The notes: generated by a model from the letters alone, not told the origin. 64,000 nucleotides of DNA from Tubiluchus corallicola (GCA_030141605.1 JAQGDQ010000144.1:248001-312000); one strand, 5' to 3'. Positions 15,101 to 30,100 are shown, numbered from the stretch's first letter. A program made the numbers and translations.

Positions 15101-18100
15101 CTTCCATATAAGCGCAGTATAACAGAAATAAAATTATTACGTACAAGCGTCGTGCTGCCTGCTTAGATTTAAGTGCTATGCAAATATATGTAATTAATAA
15201 TAATCACGTGAATAGTAGGTAATTGTGCTACTAATATATCACAAATAATTGTGTAAAATATATGTATTGACTTTCATGTATAAACAAACCATAATACAGA
15301 TGGGAGCGGCAGAACTATCAGACTAGGACGTCGCAACGACTTGATATGCTTCTATATATAGTAGTAAACAATTCCTTGTTTAGGACTAGGAAAAGGCGTG
15401 TTTAAATTTTCTACACTTGTTTTTTCTAGGAATTGGAATTTAGAGACACAAGTGTAAAGGACGGAGGAGAATATCAATATCGAATAATAGCTGTCAATGC
15501 TGCGGGTCCTAGTCAACCAAGCAGCCCATCTCATTCAGCTGTTGCCAAACCACCTTTCGGTAATTTACTTGAGTAAATTACCATTTCTTGTCTTCTAACT
15601 TGGTTTGCTAACAATTTAAATTCTTAAAAGTTTTTCTTTTGTTATAACATTTTTTATTTGTCTATCATAGTTGCACCTGGACAACCTGGAACACCTGTGA
15701 TTGGCTTTGTTGATGAAAGCCATGTTGAACTGTCTTGGAAACCACCTAATAGTGATGGTGGAGCAGCTATAACTGATTACATTATTGAGACTAAGGAAAA
15801 GTGAGTTGACATTACTGTTAGTATCCTTTGAATTGGAAGTTTGTGCATAGTAAATAATGTGGGCAACTAACATTGCATCGACGACTAAATATAAATTCCT
15901 TATTTTCACATTAAATTTATTATTAATTAAATTGCATTTGATGGAATTCTGCATTACAGGTTTGCTTCTTACTGGAGTAGAATACAGCAGATATCCGCAG
16001 ATAAGACCAGCACTTCTGTATTAGATGTTGTCATTGGCCGGACATATGAATATCGTGTGACAGCAGTAAACAAGGCTGGACCTGGACAGCCTAGTGATGC
16101 ATCGGATACCGTTCTCATCAAACCTAAGTTTTGTAAGTATCTGTTAATTCTTTCGTCATGCATTTTTCTGTATCTAAATCTACTATTCTTGAATGCAAAT
16201 TCCTTCACCTTGAAGCTTGCTAATATCGTTATTGCCTACTTGTTATAGTGCCACCGTCCATACAGCGTATTGCTTTAGACGACATTACTGTGAAAGCTGG
16301 ACAGAACATCAAGTTCGAAGTTCCAATTGGTGGTGAACCTCCACCAGAAGTTGTCTGGAGTGTTAACAGTGAACCAGTAGTGCCTTCTTTAAGAACTTCC
16401 GTCACTGGCAGTGATAAAGTAAGTGTTTTTAGACAGAAAAACTTACATGTCTTTTTTTAATCAGTATTTAAATTTGTAGGATGTTGGTCAGCTTGAATTT
16501 CTAGCAATAAAATTGTGGCCAATATATTATGAGATTAACTACCATGCATAGGGTTATCATTACCATTATTAGTCAAGAATAAGTTCTCTCTCAGTATGCC
16601 TCATAGCTACTTGGCATGGCATCTGCTCTGTTTATGTGTATTTACTTTATGTATGTACTTATGGTATTTTTTGTTTAGTCACTACCTTGTTACAATTAAG
16701 TTTATCTTGAGTAAACTTGTTTAAATAGTCTAATAATCTAAAAATAAATTGCCTTATATGTGTTGACAAAATCTTAAGTAAGCACAAGCTTATGATGCTA
16801 GCTCCTTCTTGCCATTAGATCCGTGTCATGTTATACAAAATGTAGCCTTACCAGTGTTGATAACATTGATATAATCATCAATTATTTAAATTATTACTGA
16901 ATTAGCATTTTCATTTTTCTTACAACTTACTTATTCAAAGCAAAATATTTCACAGTTTAAAATTAAATTTGTGCTGCAAAAAACAAAATTATTACAATAT
17001 AAGCCTAAATTGATTTATAAAGCCATTTTTAACTTTGGGTCAAATAATGACAGTTTTAATTACCGATTCTAATGACAGGCCTAACAATGCATTTGTATTT
17101 CAGGTGACTGTTTTGACAATTAAAAATGCGGAAAGAAGTGACACGGGTGATTACACTCTTACAGTGAAGAACGAATCCGGAACAGAAACGCAAACAGCTA
17201 AAGTTACAGTGCTTGGTGAGTAAAATATTTTTCTTTTGTTGGTTGCCAGTTTAAAAAAGCACGTGATCTGGCTGCTTGCGTTCAGAAATACTCTAATGCA
17301 ATTTGCAAGCACATACCTAGCCCATTACATAGGTATTTCTTGGATCCGACTTCTAAGATTTGTAAGGAAAATATCAATATCATCTGTAATCAATATGACT
17401 CCATCTTTTGTGTTTTAAATCCACTTAATCAACTTTTTTCAGACAAGCCATCGATGCCCAGGCCGCCGTTTGAAGTATTTGATATTACCCAGGACTCTGT
17501 GAAACTACTGTGGAGAGCTCCAGAAGACGATGGTGGGGTGAAAATACAACACTATGTCGTAGAGAAGTGTGATGCTATCCGCGGATCTTGGCAAGCCGTG
17601 GAAGAGACCCGGGAAACCACATCCCGCGTTCCAAAACTGGTAGCTAAACGAGAATACTACTTCCGCGTAAAGGCTGTCAATAAGATTGGAGAATCAGAAC
17701 CGCTGCAAACAAGACAAGCAATAATTGCTAAGAACCCATACGGTTAGTTTGCAAAATTTTGTTATGATGAAAAATTTTATGAAGGTTTAAACTTCCACTT
17801 TCCCCAACAATTAATCTACAAGGAAATTGTTCTGTATGGACTCGTTATTTAGATTTCGTCTTCTGCTGTTTTATTCTATACATAAGCTGATTGACTCAAG
17901 AGGTTGTACTAATCAATGCACATAAGAATGCATCGACAAAGTTTTAAATGAATGTATAATTTTTTATTTCATTTGCAGACGAGCCATCTAAACCCAGCAA
18001 ACCTGCAGTAACTGACTGGGATTCAGATTTTGTTAAGTTGTCATGGAAACCACCTGCTAAGGATGGTGGAGCACCCATCATCGGCTATGTTATAGTTAAG

Positions 18101-21100
18101 AAAGATAAATACAGGTTTGTTTATTTGTGATGATTTTTGTAGATTGTTTTACTTTTTGTGTGCTATGACTTATGTTCCGTTTGCTAACTTACGATGTATA
18201 AATTGATCTCGCTTATGGATTGTTGTAAATGTTTTAATGTGTTTCTTTTCTTTCCTGCAGCATTGGTTGGAGCAAAGCGGCTGAGGTACCTGCGGCGGAA
18301 ACTTCAACAACCATTGTTCATTTAAAGGAGAACATGGAGTATCAGTTCCGTGTTATAGCAGTGAACAAAGCAGGACCCAGTGAACCTAGTGATCCATCAA
18401 ACTCTATCACCTGCAAATCTAGATATGGTAAAATGTCATTGCCAGATTATTTTGTACTTTTGATTTCATAATTATTTTTGTTTTCACCTTTTTATCTGTC
18501 AGTGTTTGTGATTTTCATATGCTAAGTGATATTTTCCTTTCTAATTGACATCTACGTGACATCTTAAATGCATTATGTGCTATCCACCTGTGGAATAGCT
18601 GCGGAATAAAAAATTGATAGGAAATAACTGCAGAAAAATGTAACGCATAATGCAGGTCTGATAAACGGGTGCATTGAAAACAATATAAACCAGTTTTATC
18701 TATTCTGCATCCACATAACACATACACATGCCGGATGCCAGGTAAACCCCATTTTAATCTTTCGATAATTCTGCAGGTTGATTGATATTTCAATGTTGCT
18801 TGTTTGAACTGTCATAAAAGCTAATATGTTTGCTACAAGGGTTTTTTGTTTGTAAAATCATGTTTTATTGTCGAATTTAGTGGTACCCATGATCAATACT
18901 AAAGGCTTGAGGGACATGAGGGTGAAAGTTGGACAAGAAATCTTACTAACAGCCGGTGTGAGCGGTGAACCACCACCAGAGGTAGAGTGGTTAATCAACA
19001 GCGCACCTGTGACAAAAGAACATCCCGCTGAAACTTCTGTGCAAGATGGAATGGCAAGTCTGAAAATCCGTCGTGCAGAAAGAGCCCATAGTGGTACCTT
19101 CATGTTGAAAGTTAGCAACAGTACAGGCACGGATACGGCTAGCGTTAGTGTTCTTGTCGTTGGTATGTGATTTATGTGTGTAGTTTATAATATAATATAT
19201 TATTATAATATACTATTAGTGAGTTTCATACTATCCATTACACCAGATTTTTATTCTAACATAAAATAGCAATTATCACATGTTTAGTCTCTGAATTCAT
19301 CGGTTTTCTATTGTGGGGAAGCATAATTTAAGCTTGTTTAACTCCCATTTTGCATAAGTACAAACTGCAAAATTGTATAAACGTGTTACCGCTCAGTTGC
19401 TTTGGTTAGTCTAAACTGGCTGGACTTTGGGAAAACATAATATAAACGGGGTTTTCATAATAAGTGGTTTCACAATAACCATTCATGATTGCATAGGTTT
19501 TATTATAAACTTGGCAGGGACAATATAAAATCGTCGTACTACCGAGAGTTTCGTTATAAGCCAAATCATATTGCCAGGACTCAACTGTACAAGACATTTC
19601 TAATTGTTATTTGGCCTTCTCTTTCCCATATAATTGTATAATTCATAAGCGGGTTTATACATTGGACTTTCATCAACATCAGCATCTCTACAACTAAATA
19701 ATGCGTTTATTCTATTTTTCCTAATATTTTTTTAAGAACTATAGATATCACATTTTGAGAAAGAATATAAAGTTAATGTATTTGTGTTATTTCTTGTGAT
19801 GAACATTTAGAGGCTAAACTCTTGTAGTGTTTCAGCAGTACAGCTTCTAATTGTGTGGCTGCCTAGAAATTGTCTTGAAAAATCTTGCTGCTTCCCCATA
19901 TGTCTGCAATATTTTGCTGTTCAGAGTGACTGAGAAAACTAAAACAATATTTGCACTTTCAGACAAGCCGTCTGTCCCAGAAGGTCCTCTTGAGGTCACT
20001 GATGTGACAAGCAACAGCGCGTCTCTGCACTGGCATGCATCAACTGACAGTGGTGGTTCCGACATTCTGTATTACCTAGTACAGAAGCAAGACCTGCTAC
20101 GAGCTACATGGGTAGAAGCTGGTCGTAGCAACACATGCAGCTGTAGGATTCAAAAACTTGAAGAGGGCAGAGAATATCTGTTCAGAGTGAAAGCTGTGAA
20201 TGCAGAAGGCGAATCTGAACCTCTAGTAGCTAAACAAGCTACACTGGCTAAGAATCCATTTGGTAAACATTTCAGTCCATTGGTTCTTAATTCTATGATC
20301 ACAATATATCACTTAGCACACATATATTGTGTTCCTGTTAAATTTTACTCCATGATTATGATTTTTTGCCTTTTTTTAATTGGCTTGGCGTTTACATTGT
20401 TAGCTAGTTGGTGTTCCATAACTCTGTCCAGTATTTTCTTATGGCGGCTACAAAAATGGCATTGTTTATGACCTACTACAGTATTCTATGGAATCATTAG
20501 AATATTTTAGAAACATTATTACATTCATTCACAACAATCTCGTAAGGTAAGAGGTCATCAGTAGTTTCCGTGCTTCAAGGGTTTTGGGGCTCAACAAGAC
20601 TTACACATGTTATACAAATAACCAAGATGTTAGCTGGGTATCCTGCTAGCCCCAACAACAGCAGCATAAAATTCTTCCCAAACTCTTTTGTTCCTTTGTT
20701 ATTAAGTTAGTTCTTTTATTACAAAAAAAGTCACAATGAAGATTTTCACTTTAAAACAGTTGAAATAATTTGTTGCAATGTTTTGCGTTTTAGTGATTAT
20801 AATATACCCTGTGCTGTACATAATTTATTAAGCCTTAGAAGAAACACATCGTATGAGGTGTAATGAATTTCTAGCAGTGATATCTAAATCTCTTTGCAAA
20901 GCATGCTATAAGATATAGTGTCGTGTGATATAGAGGGTTGATAATAAGCAAGATAAGCAAGTAAAAAATTTTTTTATGGAGTATGCTGTTTCAATACAGC
21001 ATTTCTTTGCATTTTACTTTGATTCACGTTTTTATGCAGTTTTTGCATCCTACAAACCTAAAACCTAGTGGCAAAGTTACTAATAACATTTAATGCATGA

Positions 21101-24100
21101 TCAATAATAGTTCTCTAAGATATGATGCTAAACTGACAGTGACATTTGACTGTACCGTAATTTTGGTATGTATTCATGCTCCCTTAATTACAGAAGCAGC
21201 CGGAGACAGTATGGCAAGTGTACAACCAAAATACATTTACTGGCATTCACCATGCTGCTTAAATTTGTAGCCAAGTTCATTATTCTCTTCAGTTATCATA
21301 TCAATTGGAAACTCAAATCTGCCTATGAATGCATGTATTCTAACTATAGTAAGATTTTTTCACTATCTAGATGTGCCATCTGCTCCTGGTATACCGGAGA
21401 TTGTTGATTGGGATGCTACTCATGTTGATTTAACTTGGACATCGCCATCATCTGATGGTGGATCACCCATCACGTCATATCTAATTGAGAAGAAAGACAA
21501 GTTCAGTGCTGGATGGAGCCGTGCAAATGAGGTGTCAAGTAGGAGTACCAGCACCACAGTATCTGGATTGAGGGAGAACATTGAATATGTGTTCAGAGTT
21601 CGAGCGGCTAATGCAGCTGGACCTGGTGAGCCAAGCGACCAATCCAGACACATCACTGCTAAGCCTAGATATTGTAAGTTATGTACAACTTCAAATGATT
21701 ACTAGTAACATCCCATTTTTCAATAGATTTTGATTGCGAGAAAACATACTTAAGTACTTAAGTATTAACCAGTTAATAAATATTTTGTTTTTATAGTGGC
21801 ACCAAAATGTGGTAAGACCTCACTACCGGACATTCGTGTGCGTGTTGGCCAAAGCTTTTACCTTGACATACCATTCGTAGGAGAGCCAACACCGGAAATT
21901 ACATGGTCACTGAATGGAAGTCCTGTAGCAGCAGATCAAAGAGTTTTGATTAAAAAATCTGAGTCTGATACAGTATTGGATAACAAGCGTGCAATTAGAG
22001 AAGACAGTGGAACATATACCCTTACTTTATCAAACAGTTCTGGAAGAGATCAAGTATCTTGTCATGTTGTTGTTCTTGGTGAGTTGCATGTGTTGACATC
22101 ATTACTTGTGTTGTTATCTCACTTTTTATATGTTGTTTCACTTTTTATGCTTTGCTATATTGTTATATATGCTGTTTCCCATTTTTGGTCTTTGCTACAT
22201 TCTTGTATATGTTGTCACCCCTTTTGTGGTTTGTTACATTGTTGCACATTGTCTTACCTTTTTGTGCTTTGTTACATTGTTTTATGTGCAATTATTGTAC
22301 ATATTATCACTCCTTTTGTGCTTTGTTATGTTCTTATATGTTGTCTCACATTTTTGTGTTTTGTTAATTTTTTTTTAATGTCTCACCATTTACTACCTTG
22401 TTACATTCTTGTATGTTGGCTTACTGTTTTGTGCTTTGTTATATTAGTGTATGTTGTCTCGTCTTTTTGTGCTTTGTTACATTCTTGTATATGTTGTTTC
22501 ATCGTTTCTGCTTTGTTATGTGACCGCATTCATGTATAATGAAAATGTAACTCTGATGCCCTTTTAGATCTATCTGACCACACCATTTCAATGTCTGAAA
22601 CCTCACAAAATGTGCTAAAATTTTGCCAATTCAATGTAAAACTTGAGCTTTTTAGTGACATACTACTGAATATGTGAACATCGTAGATTCGTTGGTAGTT
22701 CTGTAATGAATCATAATTTACTTCTGCATTTTGTAAATTATGTGGTGGTAAAATTAGAATACAAGTGTCTTATTGTGATAAACCAACTAATTTGAAATCA
22801 GATAAATAATGCAAGATGTACTGTGAGAATAACTTATACAGTTTTTACCTTTGAGTATACTAGCTTACTTCTAACAGTTCACTAAAATATGTTATTTTCA
22901 TGCAGATAAACCGTCTCCACCTCGAGGCCCACTGGAGATATATGACATGACAAGTACTAGCTGTACGTTAGCATGGAAACAACCCGAAGACAATGGTGGC
23001 AGTGAGATAACGTCATACACTGTTGAACAGCGTGACATCAAGAAAGATCATTGGATTACCATCAGTAACTATGTGATGGGTACGACATGTCATGTGCAGA
23101 AGTTGAAAGAAGGTTGTCAGTACGAGTTCAGGGTAATGGCAGAGAATATGACAGGCGTATCAGAACCTCTGTATGGTTCAGAAAGTGTTCTAGCGAAAAA
23201 TCCTTATGGTACGTATTCATTTAATATTCAGTTGTAATAATAATAGCAGTACTTTATTTTGTGCTTTGTGCTAGCAATATACACAACATGTTAAAGGTCT
23301 AAAATTTGTATGTTGCAACAATTAAATATCTAAAAATTGTACGATGCCACAATTAAATGTCATTCATGTGATGTTAGAATTTTTAAACTTATATACCGAT
23401 TATCTGCAATGAATTGAGACACTTAAGTGTGAAAACCACATATATGTGAAAAAAAGAGAAAAAAGAGCATTAAACTCTAACTTCAAAACATCATATATGA
23501 ATTCAAAGCATGTTAATGCTTATTTAGTTCGAATTATTTATGGAAATAATGCTATTGTCAGGCAAGTCCAAAAGTAATATGAACGGAAACCTTTTGTCAA
23601 ATGAGACGTGTTTTTTACTTAGATAAACCAAGTGCTCCTGGAAAGCCAGAGATCATTTCGTTCAGCAGATCAGCTATACAGATTTCATGGACACGACCTC
23701 ACTCTGATGGTGGCAGTCCCATTACTGGATATACTGTACAGCGGAAAGACAGTAGAAGTAGCCAATGGAGTTCCATTACTAGACAGCCAACAAAGGTAAG
23801 TGTGAATGGCAACATCAAACATCTCTCTTGAATTTGAAGCTATAGTTTGATGCATTTATCTGTGCTTACATTATGCAATATTGTAAGTTCTTGCTTAATG
23901 ACTCCCATTTAGCGACATTTTGTTTTAACGATGCTAAACATTTGACACCTTTTTCTCACTTAACAGCACATATTTCGTTTTAACAACGATTTTTTTTACT
24001 TTGGCTCAAAGCCATTTTTGTACTTTATCAAAAATATTTTTACCTAATTTGAACTGTTAAAACAATATGTTGTGGTATTCTGTTCTAAGAGCACACTAGT

Positions 24101-27100
24101 ATTGTAAAACAATTGTTACTTATACTTTGGCTTCTTCACTGACGGCTAGCTACTTAAATAGAGTGAGATCTACTTGTGGGTGCCTGAGAGCAACCTTTAT
24201 GCAAGGAATTTTGCCTGCAATCTGTTGCTATAGCAACCAGTATCTAGACAAAATTGCCTCAAGGCTTTCCAGTGTTCGACTGCTTAGTGTTTAACTGCAT
24301 ATTTTGGTAAGAAAGATAGATAGTTCCAAGCAAGCAAAAGGAGTTAATCAATAGAAATATGAACAAAACTCATAAAACGTTTACATTATATGATTTAAGT
24401 AGGCTAAAGTAGCATTGCTTTTTGCCTCTGTAACGTATCTCAATTCTTTTACATTATTTTTTATGGAAGTCTTGGTTTTGTTTAGCGACGTTTCTCTTAA
24501 CATCGCATTTTGCTGGAACGCATTAGCGTCGTTAAACAAGGACTTGCTATGCTATACTCGTATTATAAAATGATGACATAAAAATGCTATTATAATGTAT
24601 TTAAGAATCAATTTTTGTATTTTCACATGTGGGAATTAACACACATGCCGAAATCCTTTTAGCATTACATGTATCTAATATTCTGCTTAGAATAATAATC
24701 AAGCATTATTAAATTATTTATTGCTTTTAAACGTTAACATGCATTACTAAGTCAAGATAAGTTACTTGTCTTGTCGTGTCCATATAATAGATTAACATAT
24801 AACATTTATTCTTCAGAATCAAGAATTCACAGATACAACAGTCAGAGATGGTTACACGTATGAATATCGCATCATGGCGGTGAATGCTGCAGGAGAGGGA
24901 CCAGCCAGCGAACCTTCAATTAGCGTTACAGCAAAACCACAGTTTGGTAAGTCGGACACGACCTAATATTTTTAAACATTTTTTTCAATATGACAAATAT
25001 CCGACAATATTAACTTCTTCGGGACCTCATCACTCAAAATAGGTCTTATAAGACTTATGACACTTCTGCTACAGTATAAGCACAGAGAAAACTAAATGAT
25101 TGTAAATTAGGTATTGTTCTATTCAAGAAAATCTCAGCAATCCAATCTTGTTTGTTTAAGTATTTATAAGTCATTTACCAGGATAAGATTAAGAAAAACA
25201 CGCCTTTTCTGGTACTCCATCTTAGCCTATTGATTAGCTTAGATTGGCATACACTTGCGTAATCGTATGCACTATTTTATTGAACACTTGTTTGCTGCAG
25301 CCCAAGAGAACTGTGTGTTGTACCAGAGTTCCAGGAAAAACCAACCGATCAGCCAAGGACAAATTAAAATTGTCTCTTCTTTTAACAGGAATTTCTTCTT
25401 AAAAATAGAGAATACTTGAGGCCAAAGTGTTTCAGAGTGTTGTGTCTGGTTTGGTAGAAATTTTCTGCATTAGCCAATTTCATATAAGTGATACTATACA
25501 TCGTTACCGTGCAAACGCTGCAGTTACGGAAACTTTTTTCATTTCTTCGTCAAAAATCAATTTTTCGTTTGTCTACAGTAAGCAAATGTATTGCGTATAT
25601 AATTTTCCATGAAAATCCATTGTGTGAGGAGTAGAAACTTACAAAAATTATCATATATAATGTAATCTTTGCTTAATAAGAGCAGTTTTTCATGAACACA
25701 TGCAAAATGCAACAAACTCTTATGGACCTGAAGGAGTTAACAAACTTTTTATGATTTTTTTACTGAAAATGGTACAAACTTATCAATATTGTGGAATATT
25801 TATCAAACTGTTGTAGTTTTTGCTATTAAGAATTTGAGAACTCTATTTTGCATCTTTTATTACAGAATAAATAAAAACCAGTTTAGTGCCTTATTCAGAC
25901 AGCAACAATTTTTTTTTATAATTTGCAATTCAACACACGCTAAATGCATGTTACTCCTTACAGAAAAACCAAAATTGTCGATCCGCACTAAAGAGATTCG
26001 ATTACGGGCTGGAGAACCATTGGTTCTCAACTTCCCTATTCAGGGAGCACCAACTCCCGAAGTGGAATGGCTGAAAAACGGCTATGATCTACCGGCTGGA
26101 ACTGGAACAATCGAACAAACTGAGACAAACGTGTCACTGAAAATTCCTAAAACTGAACGAGCTGACGCCGGTAGATACGGCATCGTACTGACCAACAGCG
26201 AGGGTACAGACCGTGGCGAAGTCAGTGTCTTAATCCTTGGTAATAATTCTTTGTATCTAATAATTTAATTTGGCCAGTGAGTGTCCTGCAATCTGTTAGA
26301 TCTGTTTCACTTCAAAGGTTTTTCGTATTGCCAGCACATTCAGCCAGTGCTGTGCTTAGCAGGTCTCTAAAGACAAGAGAAGTATTTTATAAACTGCATT
26401 CACAAGATAAACATGTCTTTCCAGATTTGCTTAGTACTTTTGATAAGAACTAATGATGTTCCATCAAGTGCAAAGATAGTCTGGTACGCAGTGTGCCAGA
26501 TGTCTTGTTTAGAGCACAATGAGTAGTCATCATTGTCTAAACTTATTATTTGGAAGCTTGGTTAGTTATGGAATATTTAAAGTGAAGGCAATGTTGTGCT
26601 AATATTTAGGTTAACAGCTAACATTCTGTGACAACCTTTTATTCTCAAGCCTCAAAACACAAATATTTTTGCATGAAATAACTTACGAGGGACAATCTAA
26701 GGCCATATTGTACATTTTGCAGATAAACCAGGTAAACCCAAAGGTCCGCTGAAAGCTACTGATATTACAAAGAACACTGTGACATTGCTATGGCAACCTC
26801 CTGAAGATACCGGTGGCATTGACCTGACAGGTATATTTACATACAAAACATTTTTGTAACTCTGCATGAGGTGAGATGAAAAAAAGGCTTATATTTCGAG
26901 CTGTACTCTTGTGTTGTTTTTAACATTCAAGTATACCATAATTGTATTTAGTCATACAAGCTTTGATTAAAGTTTTGTTTTAATAAGCACCCTACTTACT
27001 TCTCAAGTGGTAATCGATATTCTTATATTCACCATACTAGAATGAGACAGTGAGTTGGTTTTTGTCAACTTAATCACAATTTATACCTCAGAAAATGTAA

Positions 27101-30100
27101 AAATTACAATAGGTCGCTGGTTTTACCTAGTTGTCTTAGTGGTTCTACTTATGAAACAGCTGGTCATTGCTTAATTAGCTGCCCTCTTTACCTCCGGGCC
27201 AGACATGATTTATTTACAAATCTCTGCACTCTTTTGTCACCTTTTAATATCAATGCTTACAGTCTTGCAACAAATGAACTTGTATGCCTGTTCCTGCATG
27301 GGAATCATACCCTAGATAATTTTGTGAACAATCAAATTTTTGTATTAGCGCAGTCTTTCATTACAAATACTAAGCACTTTAAACAGTATTAGCTATATTA
27401 CTCTTGTTATATAGTATTGTTCATAATTATCGCAAAATTTCTTGTACATTGTGGTCACATTGTTCTGTATTTGTCTCTAGCATTTAACTCCTACCAGGGC
27501 AGAAATATATCAGTTGCAGAACTGTCTATTTCCACCTAGTTTGTTGTTACATCTTTAATAAAAATTATGTTTAAACTAAGTTTTGATTACAATTAAAAGT
27601 GAAAAACTAATTACATATCTGCATACATTTGTTTTTTACTAGGTTATGTTGTTGAGAGGTATAATCCAAGTTCTGGTAAATGGGCACGCATGCCTGGCAC
27701 CGTGTCTGTTCCCAAGATCACGATCAAAAAATTGGAAGAAGGCATCAGTTACATGTTCAGAGTTCGAGCCGAGAACTTCTATGGTCTTAGCGAACCATTG
27801 GAAGGCACAACATTTGTAGCAAAATCACCTTACGGTGAGAAAATAACTTTCTTTTTCAGTATATGAACATTGTTGATAAATTTGTAGCTCTTCTACTTGG
27901 TTGATTTATTCTAAATTTTTGTTTTACTGTCATTTGTTTAATATTATTGTCGCTTTTTGCAATTGAAATTCCCACAATTGAATTATATTGCTTTGTTTTA
28001 GATCCACCTGATCCGCCATCTGCTCCCGAGATCCTGGATTATGACATGTTTTCTGTAACCTTAGCATGGAAAGCACCCAAACACGATGGTGGCAGCAAAA
28101 TTACAGGTATTATTTGTTCAGTCTTCTTGTTACTGTCACATGTAATGATTGAATAAAATAATAACATTAGTTAAATTGTGTCGAGTACAATCTTTCTGTG
28201 TACTAGAGCATGATATGAAATTCTGACTGTTCTTGAACTTAGTAATCATGGTTTTCTTTTTTATCAGGTTACTTGGTTGAAAAGCATCAGAGCGGTGTGT
28301 TGGATTGGAGCCGGTGCACTCATCAGCCGATTACTGAGTTGAAGTACACGGTTTCTAACTTGTTAAAAAATCAAGAGTTTGAGTTCCGGGTTCGTGCAGT
28401 TAATGCAGCTGGTCCTGGGGATCCTAGTCCAGCATCGAAGACCGTTACTACTCGAACTAAGATATGTAAGTAAAGTGTATTGACTTAAAACTTTGTTTTC
28501 ATGCATGCAGAAACATTACAATATAGTTTTTTGCATGATTTAAAAACTGAAAATTGCAACAAGAATTTTTTCCTTCTTCGCACAGCACATCTCATAGATT
28601 GAATTAACTGTCGCATTTCTCTTAATTTAAATGCGTTTCGTTTTTAGTCCCACCTGATGCTCCAAGCAATTTGACTGTTGTCAAAGTTACAAAATCTTCT
28701 ATCACTCTTATGTGGGATAGGCCAAAGAAAGATGGCGGCAGCAAAATAACCAGCTACGTTGTGGAGAGCAAGCTCAGGGGCAGAGATTGGGAGCTAGCTA
28801 CTAGGTATTAATTTAATTTCAAATTCAAAGTGATGGAAAAATTGGTGGCAATTTGAACACTATTTTAAAAGGGTGAGAGGAATCATATTGAGCTTTATTA
28901 TAGCTTTACTGTTCTAGCATTTTGCCAGGCTTTTTTAATTTTGTGTGGCAGTTTCACAAAAATATTTTTATTCAGAACAGCTGTACTTTTTTCAGAAATG
29001 CGTTTGCATTTCTAACAAATGTATATTTTTAACAAATGTATATTTCTAACAAATGTATATTTTTGAGTCTAAGACCTAAACAGAGTTTGTTTTGCTGGGG
29101 CATTTGCAATATATTTACTAATGAACTCAAAAATTGTGTGTTTAGTTTGCAGTGTTTTTAAACACCTGCTTAAATAATTAATCATTTAATACAGCAACAG
29201 TGTGTGCTATGTCTACCTTGCTTATAATAATCATATTAAACAGATAATTGTAGCCTGATAACTTGGCATTCTGCTCTAATGGCTGCTAGTAGTGTCATTC
29301 TTATGTTCATATATAATTAATATTATTGTTAAATTTTAAACTGTACAAAGTGAGTATAATGTTTGTTATTTTTTATATTTTTCCCCCAACTCACTTTTTT
29401 GTCTAAACAGTCTGAAGTATCTATTTGTACAGTAATGCAGTTATGCATAATTTTTGTGTAAGGTTAAAATATATTTGCTGTGTATACTGTATAGTTATGA
29501 TAAGCAGCTGTGTTGCGTTCGTGTGCACACTTTATGCTTACTTATGCTTACAGTTTGCAGTGAGAATTAATGAACTAATGCAGATTTTATTTTTATCCTA
29601 TCCCAACCACCTAATTTTATATTTATTTTTGTAACTTTTATTTTTTTCTGTTGCTTTTAACTCATTTTCATCTATTTTGCCTTTTACTTTCTTCTTATTT
29701 TTAAAAATTGCATAACCCTACTTACCTGTGTGTGCGTGTGTTTTTAACCACCACAACTCACTACGTTTATTTGAACCACTCTCCCTATCAGCTCCTATGT
29801 TTCACTCTCCCTCGGTAGGTTTCCAGTTGCGGAGCAGACGTACACGCTGCAGAATCTCAGCGAGGGAGATGAATACATGTTTCGCGTGCGAGCTGAAAAT
29901 GATGCTGGTGTTTCTGACCCATCCAGGCCAACATCTGCAATAGTTATCAGAGATCAGCCAGGTATGAAATTGTGTTTGTTGCTATTATTAAACTAACAAC
30001 TAGAATTAAAGTCTGTGGTCAAAAATAGGTCGTTTTATAATCAGTTGGATCTGAAATTTGCAAATTTCGTGACCAGATAAACTAATTTTAGAAAATCATA

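Noticed and set aside
22079-22539. Open frame extending exon 36 by over 150 codons
   Set aside because: A strong gtgagt donor at 22079 fits the paralogues, and the extension is a tandem repeat rich in Leu, Cys and Val with no domain. Treated as intron.
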